Positions 16,987-25,523 of a DNA stretch of 64,000 nucleotides are shown piece by piece. Position 1 is the first letter of the stretch. Each line of letters starts with the position of its first letter. Where the stretch lies: assembly GCA_016195265.1 (NCBI GenBank), contig JACPZW010000037.1:1-64000 (forward strand), read 5' to 3'. The translations under genes were made by a program, and so were the position numbers. This stretch comes from Acidobacteriota bacterium. GTDB lineage: Bacteria; Acidobacteriota; Vicinamibacteria; Vicinamibacterales; CAVVIG01. The notes under the pieces are model-generated. The model saw only the letters and a list, made by a program, of their open reading frames with translations, did not search any database and was not told where the DNA came from.

Positions 16987-17289
16987 ATGCGCCGGGATCC
17001 AATTGTCGAGGAAGTACGGAGGAACCGCGAGGCGATCGCGCGCGAACATGGCAACGACCTCGACGCCATCGTCGCGGCATTCCAGCGAGAGGACGCGGCC
17101 AGTGGCACTGCCGCCGTGTCATTCCCGCCCAAACGTTTTGTGCAGCCCGCGAAACAACGAAAGTCTGGCAAGATCCGGCGGCCCAACAAACGAATGGAGC
17201 CGACGCGCTCTGGATCGCGAAAGCGCGCGGCTCATTCGAGGCGCTGGAGGCGATCGACCTGCTCATCGACGGCCCGCACCGATTCTTGA
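16987..17289 (+). CDS. Probable antitoxin partner of the PIN-domain gene
   Basis: Open for 100 codons. The N-terminal part, [20 protein letters not shown] then [10 protein letters not shown], resembles small acidic-basic partner proteins found next to this PIN subgroup. From about residue 65 the frame runs through attC 4 ([15 protein letters not shown] is attC-encoded) and then antisense through the truncated IS110 transposase. The natural C terminus was therefore probably lost or extended when the IS arrived. Starts 5 nt after the toxin remnant. Confidence 0.6.
   Translation: MRRDPIVEEVRRNREAIAREHGNDLDAIVAAFQREDAASGTAAVSFPPKRFVQPAKQRKSGKIRRPNKRMEPTRSGSRKRAAHSRRWRRSTCSSTARTDS
17181..17238 (+). 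other. attC site 4, truncated by IS110 sequence
   Basis: Left core gcccaac and both hairpin arms (cgaatggagccgacgcgct and agcgcgcggctcattcg) are present, but the right core GTTRGGC is missing; the sequence runs directly into the truncated transposase. Confidence 0.75.
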
Positions 17290-17858
17290 AAGACGATCTG
17301 TTGTGCGGGTGTCGGGCACACGACCTTCGCCAGGTACCGGCGGTGGGCGTCGTTCCAGGTCGCGCGCCCGACGTAGTGCCGACCCAAGCGCAGCAGGAAT
17401 GCTTTCAACCGCAGCTTCGCGTCTTGCCCCGTGACCCGCGCGGCGTCCCGCGCGCGACACAGATCCCGAACGGCTTCGTCCTCGACCGATGGCACATACA
17501 CGGCCGTGAGATCGCCGGAGCGCAGCAAGCGCGCGAGCTCGACCGCATCGCGGCGATCGGTTTTCACCTTGTCGCCGGGCTTCTTGGGGATCAACGACGG
17601 CGCGACAACCTGGCAGGCCAGGCCCTTCCCGGTCAGATAGCGATGCAGCCCGTACCCGCACGGGCCCGCCTCATAGGCGAACGTGAGTGCGGACGCCTTG
17701 CCCTGCAGCCGGTGAATGAGTCGATCCAGGTCGGCCTGTCGGGAGCCGATCGCGCCGACGAACACCGGCGGCTCAGCGCCGCCGCCGGCGGCGTGCGCCA
17801 CCGCAATCGAATCTTTGTGGACATCCAGACCGACGAACAACGGAGTAGACTGCGCCAT
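17232..17858 (-). pseudogene. IS110-family transposase, C-terminally truncated
   Basis: 208 residues of a family that is normally 320-400. The N-terminal DEDD RuvC-like domain is intact: [12 protein letters not shown] with the first Asp, [14 protein letters not shown] with the Glu, and [19 protein letters not shown] with the Asp pair. The C-terminal domain with the catalytic Ser is absent: the frame ends in attC 4 sequence. ATG at 17858. Cannot be an active transposase alone. IS110 relatives of the IS1111-attC group are known to target attC sites, which fits this position. Confidence 0.85.
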
Positions 17859-17952
17859 GGCTGACCTCCGGAACACAACGCCGCGCTCCATGCGGCGCTG
17901 CGGCTCTGGCCGACAGGCTAACCCGCGATCACGCCGGAGGTCAGCCGTGTAC
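17239..17952 (-). mobile_element. Remnant of an IS110-type insertion sequence
   Basis: Covers the truncated transposase and its upstream non-coding end. That end (17859-17945) holds the inverted arms gctgacctccgg and ccggaggtcagc and a gccgcgctccatgcggcgc hairpin; in the IS110 family this region can encode the bridge RNA. Left boundary is the attC 4 junction; the right boundary is uncertain. Confidence 0.55.
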
Positions 17953-18011
17953 CGCTGCGGAAGTCATAGTGTCTAGCCCGCAGGAAGTTGACCTCAAGAA
18001 AGAACACGCGC

Positions 18012-18251
18012 ATGCGGCACAGTGATTTCGCGATTGGGTTGGAGTTCCATACCGCGGCCGGTCGTTGGCGGTGCACCGACATTGGCACGCGAGTGATCGT
18101 CGCAATTCGACTCGACGCTCCTGATGACAGCTGGTACCACGGTCCTCCGTATGCGGTGGCCGAATCGGTTCTTGACGAGAACGATCTCGGCGGCTGCTCG
18201 CTCGATGCCAACACTGTTTCCGCACCGCCAGAGTCGCGTCGAATGCCTTGA
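18012..18251 (+). CDS. Small conserved cassette protein
   Basis: 79 residues: MRHSDFAIGLEFHTAAGRWR then CTDIGTRVIVAI, WYHGPPYAVAESVLDENDLG. I recognise the pattern (a GPPYAVAE..fDE.D..GC motif) from hypothetical proteins common in integron cassettes, but no function is known to me. Compared with the relatives I recall, the middle between AIRLD and WYHGPP is short. Start ATG at 18012. Lies between the IS110 remnant and brnTA with no attC between it and brnT. Confidence 0.65.
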   Translation: MRHSDFAIGLEFHTAAGRWRCTDIGTRVIVAIRLDAPDDSWYHGPPYAVAESVLDENDLGGCSLDANTVSAPPESRRMP

Positions 18252-18281
18252 AACGTGCCCCCATGGTGGAGTTGCGGCGAT

Positions 18282-18299
18282 GTATATACAGGCGTATAC
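18282..18299. promoter_or_regulatory. Palindromic operator/promoter of brnTA
   Basis: GTATATACAGGCGTATAC, an inverted repeat 7 nt before the brnT start codon, with a TATAC -10-like element. BrnA antitoxins are known to repress their own operon, so this is the likely operator. Confidence 0.6.
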
Positions 18300-18306
18300 T
18301 CATTGA

Positions 18307-18600
18307 GTGCGCTTCAGCTGGGATGTTCCGAAGAGCACTCGAAATCTCCAGGACCGCGGATTCGATTTTGAGTTCGCGACGCAGATCTTCGAGGCAAGGA
18401 CACTGGAGCGGCTCGATTCTCGCCGTGACTACGGAGAGCACCGCATGATCGCAGTGGGCAAGGCCCAGGACATTGCGCTGACCGTGGTGTACACCGACCG
18501 GGCCGAGGCTGGCGGCGAAATCAATCGACGAATCATTTCGGCCAGAAAGAGTAGCCGCCGTGAGCGCGAAGCCTTCAAGAAAGCAACAACCGCGAAATAG
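18307..18600 (+). CDS. brnT: BrnT-family toxin
   Basis: 97 residues. Family pattern FSWDVPKSTRNLQDRGFDF at the N terminus, then YGEHRMIAVGKA, TVVYTDRAE and the C-terminal RRIISARKSSRREREAF. BrnT is a RelE-fold ribonuclease that blocks translation until bound by BrnA. GTG start at 18307. Lies in an integron cassette and overlaps brnA by 41 nt, as usual for this toxin-first pair. Confidence 0.9.
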   Translation: MRFSWDVPKSTRNLQDRGFDFEFATQIFEARTLERLDSRRDYGEHRMIAVGKAQDIALTVVYTDRAEAGGEINRRIISARKSSRREREAFKKATTAK

Positions 18601-18883
18601 CACCGCCGTGCGGGGGCGCGCCGATCTCGCCCGGCTTCGGCGTATGTCCGAACGAGAGATCCAGGCGACGTCGCCGCCGGAGCTGGCGGATCTGCCAGCC
18701 GATTTCTGGGACGAGGCGACCGTCGTCGAACCCGCACCCAAACAGCCGATTTCTCTTCGCGTCGATGCCGATGTACTTCAGTGGTTCAAAACGCAGGGCC
18801 CACGGTATCAGTCACGAATCAACGCGGTCCTTCGGTCGTACATGGCTCAGCGGCGGCAGTCGTCACGACGAAAGGCGGGCTAA
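18560..18883 (+). CDS. brnA: BrnA-family antitoxin
   Basis: 107 residues. Typical BrnA C terminus: SLRVDADVLQWFKTQGPRYQ then SRINAVLRSYM, a ribbon-helix-helix DNA-binding domain that forms the operator-binding dimer. The N-terminal half (WDEATVV region) would wrap the toxin. GTG start at 18560. Its TAA lies in the left core of attC 5, so cassette and gene end together. Confidence 0.88.
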   Translation: MSAKPSRKQQPRNSTAVRGRADLARLRRMSEREIQATSPPELADLPADFWDEATVVEPAPKQPISLRVDADVLQWFKTQGPRYQSRINAVLRSYMAQRRQSSRRKAG

Positions 18884-18946
18884 CATGCGCTGCACCAGAC
18901 GGCCGCGTGGAATCTGAGCGGCCGCTGGTGAGCGCTGACGTTAGGC
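18878..18946 (+). other. attC site 5
   Basis: 69 nt: left core ggctaac, right core gttaggc, arms gcgctgcaccagacggccgc and gcggccgctggtgagcgc with the usual unpaired bases. Confidence 0.9.
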
Positions 18947-19282
18947 TGCGCGGGTTCGAGGCTTTTGGCTCAGAAGACGGGCGACATCGCGGCGACTGGC
19001 GCCAAGACGAAACAGCGAGCGCAATAGCAAATCGGTGCTCACCGTCTGATCAGCGGCTTCCATCTTCGCCACGCGCGATTGGCTGGAGCCGAAGCGCTCT
19101 GCCACGTCCGTCTGCGTGAGGCCCAGATGCTCGCGCCATTGCCGAAGCCCCGCCGCGAGGGCCAGCTTTGTTTCAATGAACCGACGCTCGTCGTCGGACA
19201 GGCGGAGGAAGTCACCAGCATCGCCCACGGTCCAACCCGCTCGCTCCAATCGGCGCCGCTTGTCTTTACGCATGGCCGGCAT
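18941..19282 (-). CDS. higA: HigA-like XRE-family antitoxin
   Basis: 113 residues. Helix-turn-helix of the XRE/Cro type at about residues 48-75 (LGLTQTDVAERFGSSQSRVA). Start at 19282, or ATG 19273; the reading frame begins inside the last codons of the toxin remnant, so translation was probably coupled. The stop codon falls in the right core of attC 5. The cassette is thus carried in reverse relative to the attC direction and needs its own promoter; a palindrome at 19640-19659 is the likely operator. Confidence 0.82.
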   Translation of the reverse strand: MPAMRKDKRRRLERAGWTVGDAGDFLRLSDDERRFIETKLALAAGLRQWREHLGLTQTDVAERFGSSQSRVAKMEAADQTVSTDLLLRSLFRLGASRRDVARLLSQKPRTRAA

Positions 19283-19629
19283 CCTTTTTCGGTCTCGACA
19301 ATCGTTGGAATTCCAGCAGACGCTTTTGACACGAGGAAATGACGATCGTCGGCGTTTTCTCCGTCTGCTTCTTGAAAACGTCGAGAATGACTACCGCGTC
19401 CGTCGCAATGTGGGTACATGATTCGCCAGTTCGCCTTGGCGTCAACAATACGTAGTTCGTGGCAACCGGCCCCAATCGTCGGCATCGGACGCGAGTGCGG
19501 AAGCCCAATCGACTCGCCGCGCTGGAGCCGTCGCAAGAGGAATCCGGCTTCAATACGGGCGCTTGAACCGAACGGTGGCGTCTTGATGTCCCCGCGGAGC
19601 CAGACCAACGGCTTGTCGCGGGGGCTCAT
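19266..19629 (-). pseudogene. higB: HigB/Gp49-like toxin with a one-base frameshift
   Basis: Frame 1 from ATG 19629 reads KPLVWLRGDIKTPPF ... GFLLRRLQRGESIGLPHSRP then CHELRIVDAKANWRIMY, and frame 2 continues HIATDAVVILDVFKKQTEK then TPTIVISSCQKRL. Joined, they make a complete phage-derived Gp49-like/HigB RelE-fold toxin of about 120 residues. The break is at the run ccc in gtacccacatt near 19420, one C too many. Either a real inactivating mutation, a sequencing error, or less likely frameshift decoding. Confidence 0.82.
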
Positions 19630-19639
19630 CGAAGGCAGT

Positions 19640-19659
19640 GTATGTCAGCTCCGACATAC
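19640..19659. promoter_or_regulatory. Palindromic operator of the higBA cassette
   Basis: GTATGTCAGCTCCGACATAC, 7-bp perfect arms around a 6-bp spacer, 10 nt upstream of the toxin ATG. Position and symmetry fit autoregulation by the XRE antitoxin. Confidence 0.65.
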
Positions 19660-19671
19660 CCTGCAAGCGCA

Positions 19672-19766
19672 GCCTAACAGCGGCTGCATCCGTCGGCGGC
19701 CGCGTGGCAACGAGTTCGTTCGATCCGGGGTGAGCGGCCGCCGCGGGTGAGCCGCAGGCGTTGACA
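19672..19766 (+). other. attC site 6
   Basis: Left core gcctaac is canonical; arms gcggctgcatccgtcggcgg and ccgccgcgggtgagccgc pair well. The right end reads gttgaca instead of GTTRGGC, so this site may recombine poorly. Confidence 0.7.
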
Positions 19767-19785
19767 GCCGGAGAAGGCAAGACGA

Positions 19786-19998
19786 TTAGAGATCGTCCGG
19801 GGTCAGACCAGTACGTTTGGCGACCCGCGCAAGCATCTTCGGCCCGATCTCCTCATCGTCGTGGAATGCGAAGATCACGTCGGGCGAATTCGCGCGGGCG
19901 AGCGTTCGATGCGAACCTGACTGGCGTTTCACCTGCCAGCCAATCTTCGAGAGGGCGGCGAGTACGCGGCGGGCCTTGGCAGAGGGCCAGTTGCTCAA
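19786..19998 (-). CDS. hicA: HicA/YcfA-like mRNA interferase toxin
   Basis: 70 residues, dsRBD-like HicA fold: KARRVLAALSKIGWQVKRQS then GSHRTLARA with the conserved catalytic His, and a C-terminal IGPKMLARVAKRTGL helix. Cleaves mRNA when free of HicB. Overlaps hicB by 4 nt (ATGA). Reverse orientation within its cassette. Confidence 0.88.
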   Translation of the reverse strand: MSNWPSAKARRVLAALSKIGWQVKRQSGSHRTLARANSPDVIFAFHDDEEIGPKMLARVAKRTGLTPDDL

Positions 19999-20201
19999 GC
20001 GGCCTGGAACGTGACGTTCAGGAATTCGGCGGGCGCTTCACGGTGTTCGAGACGTTCAGCGATCACTCGAAGGGCAAGCGCCTGAACGCGGGTGACGGCC
20101 TCGTCGCGACTCGCACCGTAGCACATGACGCCAGCCAGTGCGGGCACTTCCGCCAGCCAACGGCCGTCGTCTTCGCGGTCGAGTTCAATCGAAAACGTCA
20201 C
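19995..20201 (-). CDS. hicB: HicB-like antitoxin
   Basis: 68 residues with the HicB pattern FSIELDREDDGRWLAEVPAL then GASRDEAVTRVQALALRVIA. Short form without a C-terminal DNA-binding domain. GTG start at 20201. Antitoxin-first order hicB-hicA with translational coupling. Confidence 0.88.
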   Translation of the reverse strand: MTFSIELDREDDGRWLAEVPALAGVMCYGASRDEAVTRVQALALRVIAERLEHREAPAEFLNVTFQAA

Positions 20202-20229
20202 GGAAGGTACTGTAACATCCGGGCCGGCT

Positions 20230-20325
20230 GTCTAACAAGCGCTGCACCAGACGAGCCGCCGCGTGCCGGTCGTGATTTCACCACGCGAATCTGCGCGGCT
20301 CGCTGGTGAGCGCCGGTCGTTACGC
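20230..20325 (+). other. attC site 7, right end of the cassette array
   Basis: 96 nt: left core gtctaac, right core gttacgc, arms gcgctgcaccagacgagccg and cggctcgctggtgagcgc. No further attC is seen to the right. Confidence 0.85.
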
Positions 20326-20411
20326 AGTCACAAGACTCGCCGACTTCGCGAATGAGACCATGACAACCCCGTCCGCGCGGCTCTGCGACGTCATATCAAA
20401 GGAGTGACGCC

Positions 20412-20792
20412 ATGAACAGACGTGCGTTCGTCATTTCGACGCTGGCAGGCGCCGTCGGTCTCACTGCGGCATCCCGGCTGGCCGCTCAGAAAAAAATGAT
20501 CGCGCCCGATCTCGCGGCGCTCGCCGACGGGAAAGGCTTTCAACTCCTCAACCGTGGCATCAGCCGTTTCACCGATGGCGCGACGAGTGGCGCTCGTCTG
20601 ACCGCGGCTCCAGGAGAAGGCGTCGCACTCCTGCCAGGCATCGAGTTCGGCGACGGCACGATCGAGTGCGATCTCAGAGGCAAGGACGTTCCGCTCAAAC
20701 AATTGAGCGATCGCAGGACGGGACTCCTGGGGCTGTGGGTCGGGAACGCATCCGGCGGCGATTTCGCGAACCTCACGATCGTTCCGGCCTGA
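20412..20792 (+). CDS. Tat-type exported protein, internally deleted
   Basis: 126 residues. N terminus MNRRAFVISTLAGAVGLTAA is a lipid- or Tat-type leader (one RR pair). The mature part reads as the first strands of a concanavalin-like domain (GVALLPGIEFGDGTIECDL), then jumps at RGKDVPLKQLSDRRTG to its last strands (GLWVGNASGGDFANLTI). Related proteins I recall have about 85 residues between, so an in-frame deletion is likely. Good ribosome site is present (aaaggag). Probably non-functional. Confidence 0.55.
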   Translation: MNRRAFVISTLAGAVGLTAASRLAAQKKMIAPDLAALADGKGFQLLNRGISRFTDGATSGARLTAAPGEGVALLPGIEFGDGTIECDLRGKDVPLKQLSDRRTGLLGLWVGNASGGDFANLTIVPA

Positions 20793-20829
20793 GGGAAAAG
20801 GAAGCATCGAGTCTCATCTGGAGGATCAC

Positions 20830-21144
20830 ATGGTGATGAAAGGGTTTGGCATTGCTGCGCTGCTGGCGGCGCTCGTCGTGGGCAGCGCGTGGGCAGTCCA
20901 GGACACGATGAAAAAAGCGTACATCGTCGTCCAGGTCGACGTGAAAAACGCGCAACAGTACGGCGAGTACATGAAGGTGTCGCCGGATATCATCGCGAAG
21001 TTCTGAGGCCGTTTCATCGCGCGCGGCGGGCGCATGGTGACGCTCGAAGGTCCGCCGGCGCACGGTGGCAGTTTCTTCGATCAGCGTGGGCACCACGCGT
21101 TGCAGAATCTGCGATCTTTTGCCTTCAGCGATTCATTTTCCTAA
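20830..21144 (+). pseudogene. DUF1330-like exported protein with internal stop
   Basis: Signal peptide MVMKGFGIAALLAALVVGSA, then KKAYIVVQVDVKNAQQYGEY, the start of a DUF1330 domain. At 21004 a TGA replaces an expected GGA (KF-stop-GRFIARGG), and after VTLEGPPA the similarity is lost. Nonsense mutation plus 3' truncation. Confidence 0.65.
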
Positions 21145-21283
21145 CGATCCGGGACGGCACGATCCTCGCTTGATGATCGCGACGTGACGTTCGAGATCGT
21201 CGACGGAATCCACGACGTCATTGGTACGAAGCACACGGCATCGGACGACGGGATCTCAAAATCAAGAAGCTCCTGGACACGCC

Positions 21284-21435
21284 ATGAAACGACAGGCGAA
21301 ACGCTTTGCGCTGTGCCTCCAGAACAAGGGAAACGAGGCCTCGCTCATTCTCGGGTAAGGTGTATCGGGTCCGTCTTCGTCGACTTCCCGCTCGCGGTCA
21401 GACGGAGAATCCTCGCCCTCCGGAAGGCCGGCTGA
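21284..21435 (+). pseudogene. Remnant of a small hypothetical protein
   Basis: MKRQAKRFALCLQNKGNEAS then LILG ends in frame at TAA 21356, but KVYRV follows in a second frame and FVDFPLAVRRRILALRKAG in a third. Together they resemble the two ends of one small conserved protein with the middle deleted and the frame lost. Confidence 0.55.
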
Positions 21436-21450
21436 GACAAAATTCGCAGC

Positions 21451-22773
21451 ATGCTCGATATCGGCGCCGCTTCTGCCTCATCCGCCTCGCGCGATCGCAT
21501 CACCGGCGCCGGATGGCGCATCGTGCTGCTCGCGAGCCTCGGCGGCACGCTCGAGTTCTACGACTTCGTCGTCTTCGGCATCTTCGCGCGCGACATCGCC
21601 GACGCCATCTTCCCCAGCACCTCGCCGCTCGTGTCGCTGATGGCGTCGTTCGCGGCGTTTGCGGCCGGCTACCTGGCGCGGCCTCTCGGCGGCATCGTCC
21701 TCAGCCACTACGGCGACCGCTACGGCCGGCGCCTGGTGTTCCTGTGGTCGGTGTTCGTGATGTCCGGGGCGACGCTCGGCATGGGGCTCGTCCCGTCGTA
21801 CGGGCGCTGGGGCATCGCGGCCAGCGCGCTGATGGTCGCGCTGCGCATCGTGCAGGGCTTCTGTCTCGGTGGCGAGCTGCCCGGCGCGCTCACCTATGTC
21901 GTCGAGACCGCTCCGCGAATCGCGCCGTTCGTCTGTGCGGTCGTGTTCGCCTGCGTGACCATGGGCGTCGCCGCGGCGACCGGCGTCAGTCTCTCGCTGC
22001 GCACGCTGCTGACGCCGGCGGCTGTGCCCGTCTATGCGTGGCGCATCGCGTTCGTCATCGGCGGCCTCGGCGGCATCCTGAGCTTCGTGCTGCGCCGCTC
22101 GCTCGAAGAGTCGCCGGAGTTCGCGCGCATGCGCAGCCTGGCGTCGCGCCAGCCGTTCCGCGAGCTGCTGCGGACGCACGCGACGCCGGTGCTCGTCGGC
22201 TGCGCGCTGCTCGCCGGCACGGCCGGCTTCAACGGGCTCTTCTTCTCGCACATGCCGGCCTATCTCGCGGGCGTGCTCCACTACGATCCGCGCCAGGCCG
22301 TCTACTCGCAGACGGTCGGGGTGATCGCCTCCGCGCTCGGGATTCTCGCCACTGGCTGGCTGGGCGATCGCATCCGGCCTTGCTATCTGCTGCGATTGGG
22401 CGTCACCCTGCTCACGGTCCTGGCCTTTCCGTTCTACTCGGCGCTCGACGCGCGCACGGCGAATCTGACGGTGCTCCTGACGCTGGCCGGACTCGCCGCC
22501 GGACTGACGAACGGATCATTCGCGTGCCTGCTGACGGATCTGTTTCCGACCCGCATCCGCTTCACCGGCGTCGCACTGGTCTTCAACATCAGCTTCACGA
22601 TCTTCAGCGGCACAGCGCCGCTCCTGGCCACGACGATGATCCGCGAGATGGGCACGGTGACGGCACCGGCGCTGCTGATGATGGCGTGCGGCGCACTCGC
22701 GCTCGCGGGGAGCGCCTGGATCACCCGCTACGGCGGCCACGTGCTCGTCGCGAAGGGAACCTGGACCACTTGA
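21451..22773 (+). CDS. MFS transporter, metabolite:H+ symporter type
   Basis: 440 residues with about 12 transmembrane helices. The first helix has LEFYDFVVFG, the hallmark of the metabolite:H+ symporter (MHS) group that includes ProP and citrate or shikimate transporters; the loop 2-3 signature HYGDRYGRRLVFLWS is intact. The substrate cannot be inferred. Its 3' end overlaps the convergent acetyltransferase gene by 53 bp. Start ATG at 21451. Confidence 0.85.
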   Translation: MLDIGAASASSASRDRITGAGWRIVLLASLGGTLEFYDFVVFGIFARDIADAIFPSTSPLVSLMASFAAFAAGYLARPLGGIVLSHYGDRYGRRLVFLWSVFVMSGATLGMGLVPSYGRWGIAASALMVALRIVQGFCLGGELPGALTYVVETAPRIAPFVCAVVFACVTMGVAAATGVSLSLRTLLTPAAVPVYAWRIAFVIGGLGGILSFVLRRSLEESPEFARMRSLASRQPFRELLRTHATPVLVGCALLAGTAGFNGLFFSHMPAYLAGVLHYDPRQAVYSQTVGVIASALGILATGWLGDRIRPCYLLRLGVTLLTVLAFPFYSALDARTANLTVLLTLAGLAAGLTNGSFACLLTDLFPTRIRFTGVALVFNISFTIFSGTAPLLATTMIREMGTVTAPALLMMACGALALAGSAWITRYGGHVLVAKGTWTT

Positions 22774-23587
22774 TCCGGGTGTACGCCACGCGGAACCCGT
22801 TGCGCACGGCATTGCGCTGCGACGCACTCCCGGGCTCGGTGCAGACCATCGCCAGGTCACACCCGGCGCGGACGGCATGCAGTAGACGCTCCTCGTAAAG
22901 GGATCGTTGGGCGCCGCGATGCCGGAATTCCGGAACGGTGCTCGCGCCCGCCATCAACGCCACGCCTTCGTGGATGACGAGGCCGCCGGTCGCGATTGGG
23001 CGGCCGTCCAACAACGCCAGGAACGGTGAGAACGTCCCGCGACGCGCCGACACGCGCATCAGGTCGTGAATGACGCCGGAGAATTCCGCGACTTCGGCCC
23101 ATCCGCGCGCGGCCGTGTCCGCCCAGACGTCAAGCTCGGCCGATTCGGCCAGGCGGACCTCGAGGTCCGCCGGCGCGGCGCCGGCGGGCGGCCGGTGCGC
23201 GAGCGGGAGAAACATCACGTCTGACAACTCGATCGGCCGGTACCCGCGCTCGTTCAACATCGGCAGCAGCGGGCGATCCGCCAGCGGACTGACTTCGTGA
23301 TTGGCAGGCGCGCCTCGGTCGAAGAAGAACGTCTCGATCGCGTCCATGTCCGACGCAGACGGCATCTGAAACACGCCGAGCCCGAAGGTCTGCGTGATCG
23401 GCGAGGCCGGACCGTCGAACATCGCGTACGTTCCGGCGATCTCGGTCCAGCACGCGCCGGATTCCGGCAGGACGCGGGCCCGTGTTTCGACGAACTGCGC
23501 GCCCGCGACACCTTCCGCGCGCTCGAGGCGCCGCGCCAGCGACAGACCTGAAGGAATGGGATCGGACGGCATGACGCCGGTGATCAT
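22721..23587 (-). CDS. GNAT-family N-acetyltransferase
   Basis: 288 residues. N-terminal half degenerate, C-terminal half a GNAT fold with ALLDGRPIATGGLVIHEGVA and the acetyl-CoA loop TVPEFRHRGAQRSLYEERLL, followed by AMVCTEPGSASQRNAVRNGF. ATG at 23587 or 23572. Convergent overlap with the MFS gene. Substrate unknown. Confidence 0.8.
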   Translation of the reverse strand: MITGVMPSDPIPSGLSLARRLERAEGVAGAQFVETRARVLPESGACWTEIAGTYAMFDGPASPITQTFGLGVFQMPSASDMDAIETFFFDRGAPANHEVSPLADRPLLPMLNERGYRPIELSDVMFLPLAHRPPAGAAPADLEVRLAESAELDVWADTAARGWAEVAEFSGVIHDLMRVSARRGTFSPFLALLDGRPIATGGLVIHEGVALMAGASTVPEFRHRGAQRSLYEERLLHAVRAGCDLAMVCTEPGSASQRNAVRNGFRVAYTRIKWSRFPSRRARGRRSG

Positions 23588-23676
23588 GGCAGCGCAATCG
23601 GGCGCTCGACAAGTCACGCCGACAGCCCGGCCGGTTGCGCGAATTCGGCGTCTAACGGATCGCGAACGGAGAGTCC

Positions 23677-24183
23677 ATGAAAACTGCAATTGCCGTGCTC
23701 GCGGTCGGTCTTCTCGCAGCATCGGCGTCGTCCCAGCCGCCGCTGACCGGGCGCCTGCCCGGCCGGAGCATCGGCGAGGAGTTCCATCGCGTCGCCGGGA
23801 CGCAGGTCACCCAGCACACGGTCACGCTGAGATTCGGCGCGGACGACGACCGGCCGGACTTCACGGTCGAGATGGTGACGCGCATCGCGGATCATCAGCC
23901 GGCGGCGCCTGGCGTCGTGGACATCATCGTCACGCAGCTGCGGTCCGAAGACGAATCGCCGGCGATGTTGGTGCAGGTGGACGGCGAGTCGCAATCGGTT
24001 CCGGCGCGCCTGCACGGCCGGCGATCCATCGCCACGTCGATGCCCTTCGATGCGTTCGCGAAGATGATCGCCGCGAACACGATCATCTATCGCGCGTTCG
24101 GCGAGGAACTGGAATTCTCGAGCGGACAGATGCGGGTGCTGCGGGCGAAGGTCGGGCTGTGGACCGGACGGTCGCGGCCTTGA
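23677..24183 (+). CDS. Secreted protein of unknown function
   Basis: 168 residues. Clear signal peptide (MKTAIAVLAVGLLAASASSQ). The rest is beta-rich without recognised motif (VTLRFGADDDRPDFTVEMVT). ATG at 23677 preceded by ggagag. Divergent from the acetyltransferase, convergent with the permease gene at 24233. Confidence 0.7.
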   Translation: MKTAIAVLAVGLLAASASSQPPLTGRLPGRSIGEEFHRVAGTQVTQHTVTLRFGADDDRPDFTVEMVTRIADHQPAAPGVVDIIVTQLRSEDESPAMLVQVDGESQSVPARLHGRRSIATSMPFDAFAKMIAANTIIYRAFGEELEFSSGQMRVLRAKVGLWTGRSRP

Positions 24184-24205
24184 AAGGGTCGCGCTACGGA
24201 TCAGC

Positions 24206-24232
24206 CGGGTCCAAAAGGACCCGGCCTACATA
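24206..24232. repeat. Single GGGTCC-GGACCC hairpin between convergent genes
   Basis: gccgggtccaaaaggacccgg followed by cctaca, ending next to the stop of the permease gene. Same family as at 6364 and 8103; possible terminator. Confidence 0.65.
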
Positions 24233-25522
<1,290 letters not shown>

Positions 25523-25523
25523 C

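Noticed and set aside
17965-17985. Possible right core of the broken attC 4 (gtctagccc) beyond the IS remnant
   Set aside because: Too far from the consensus GTTRGGC and not positioned to pair with the left core; kept as unproven.
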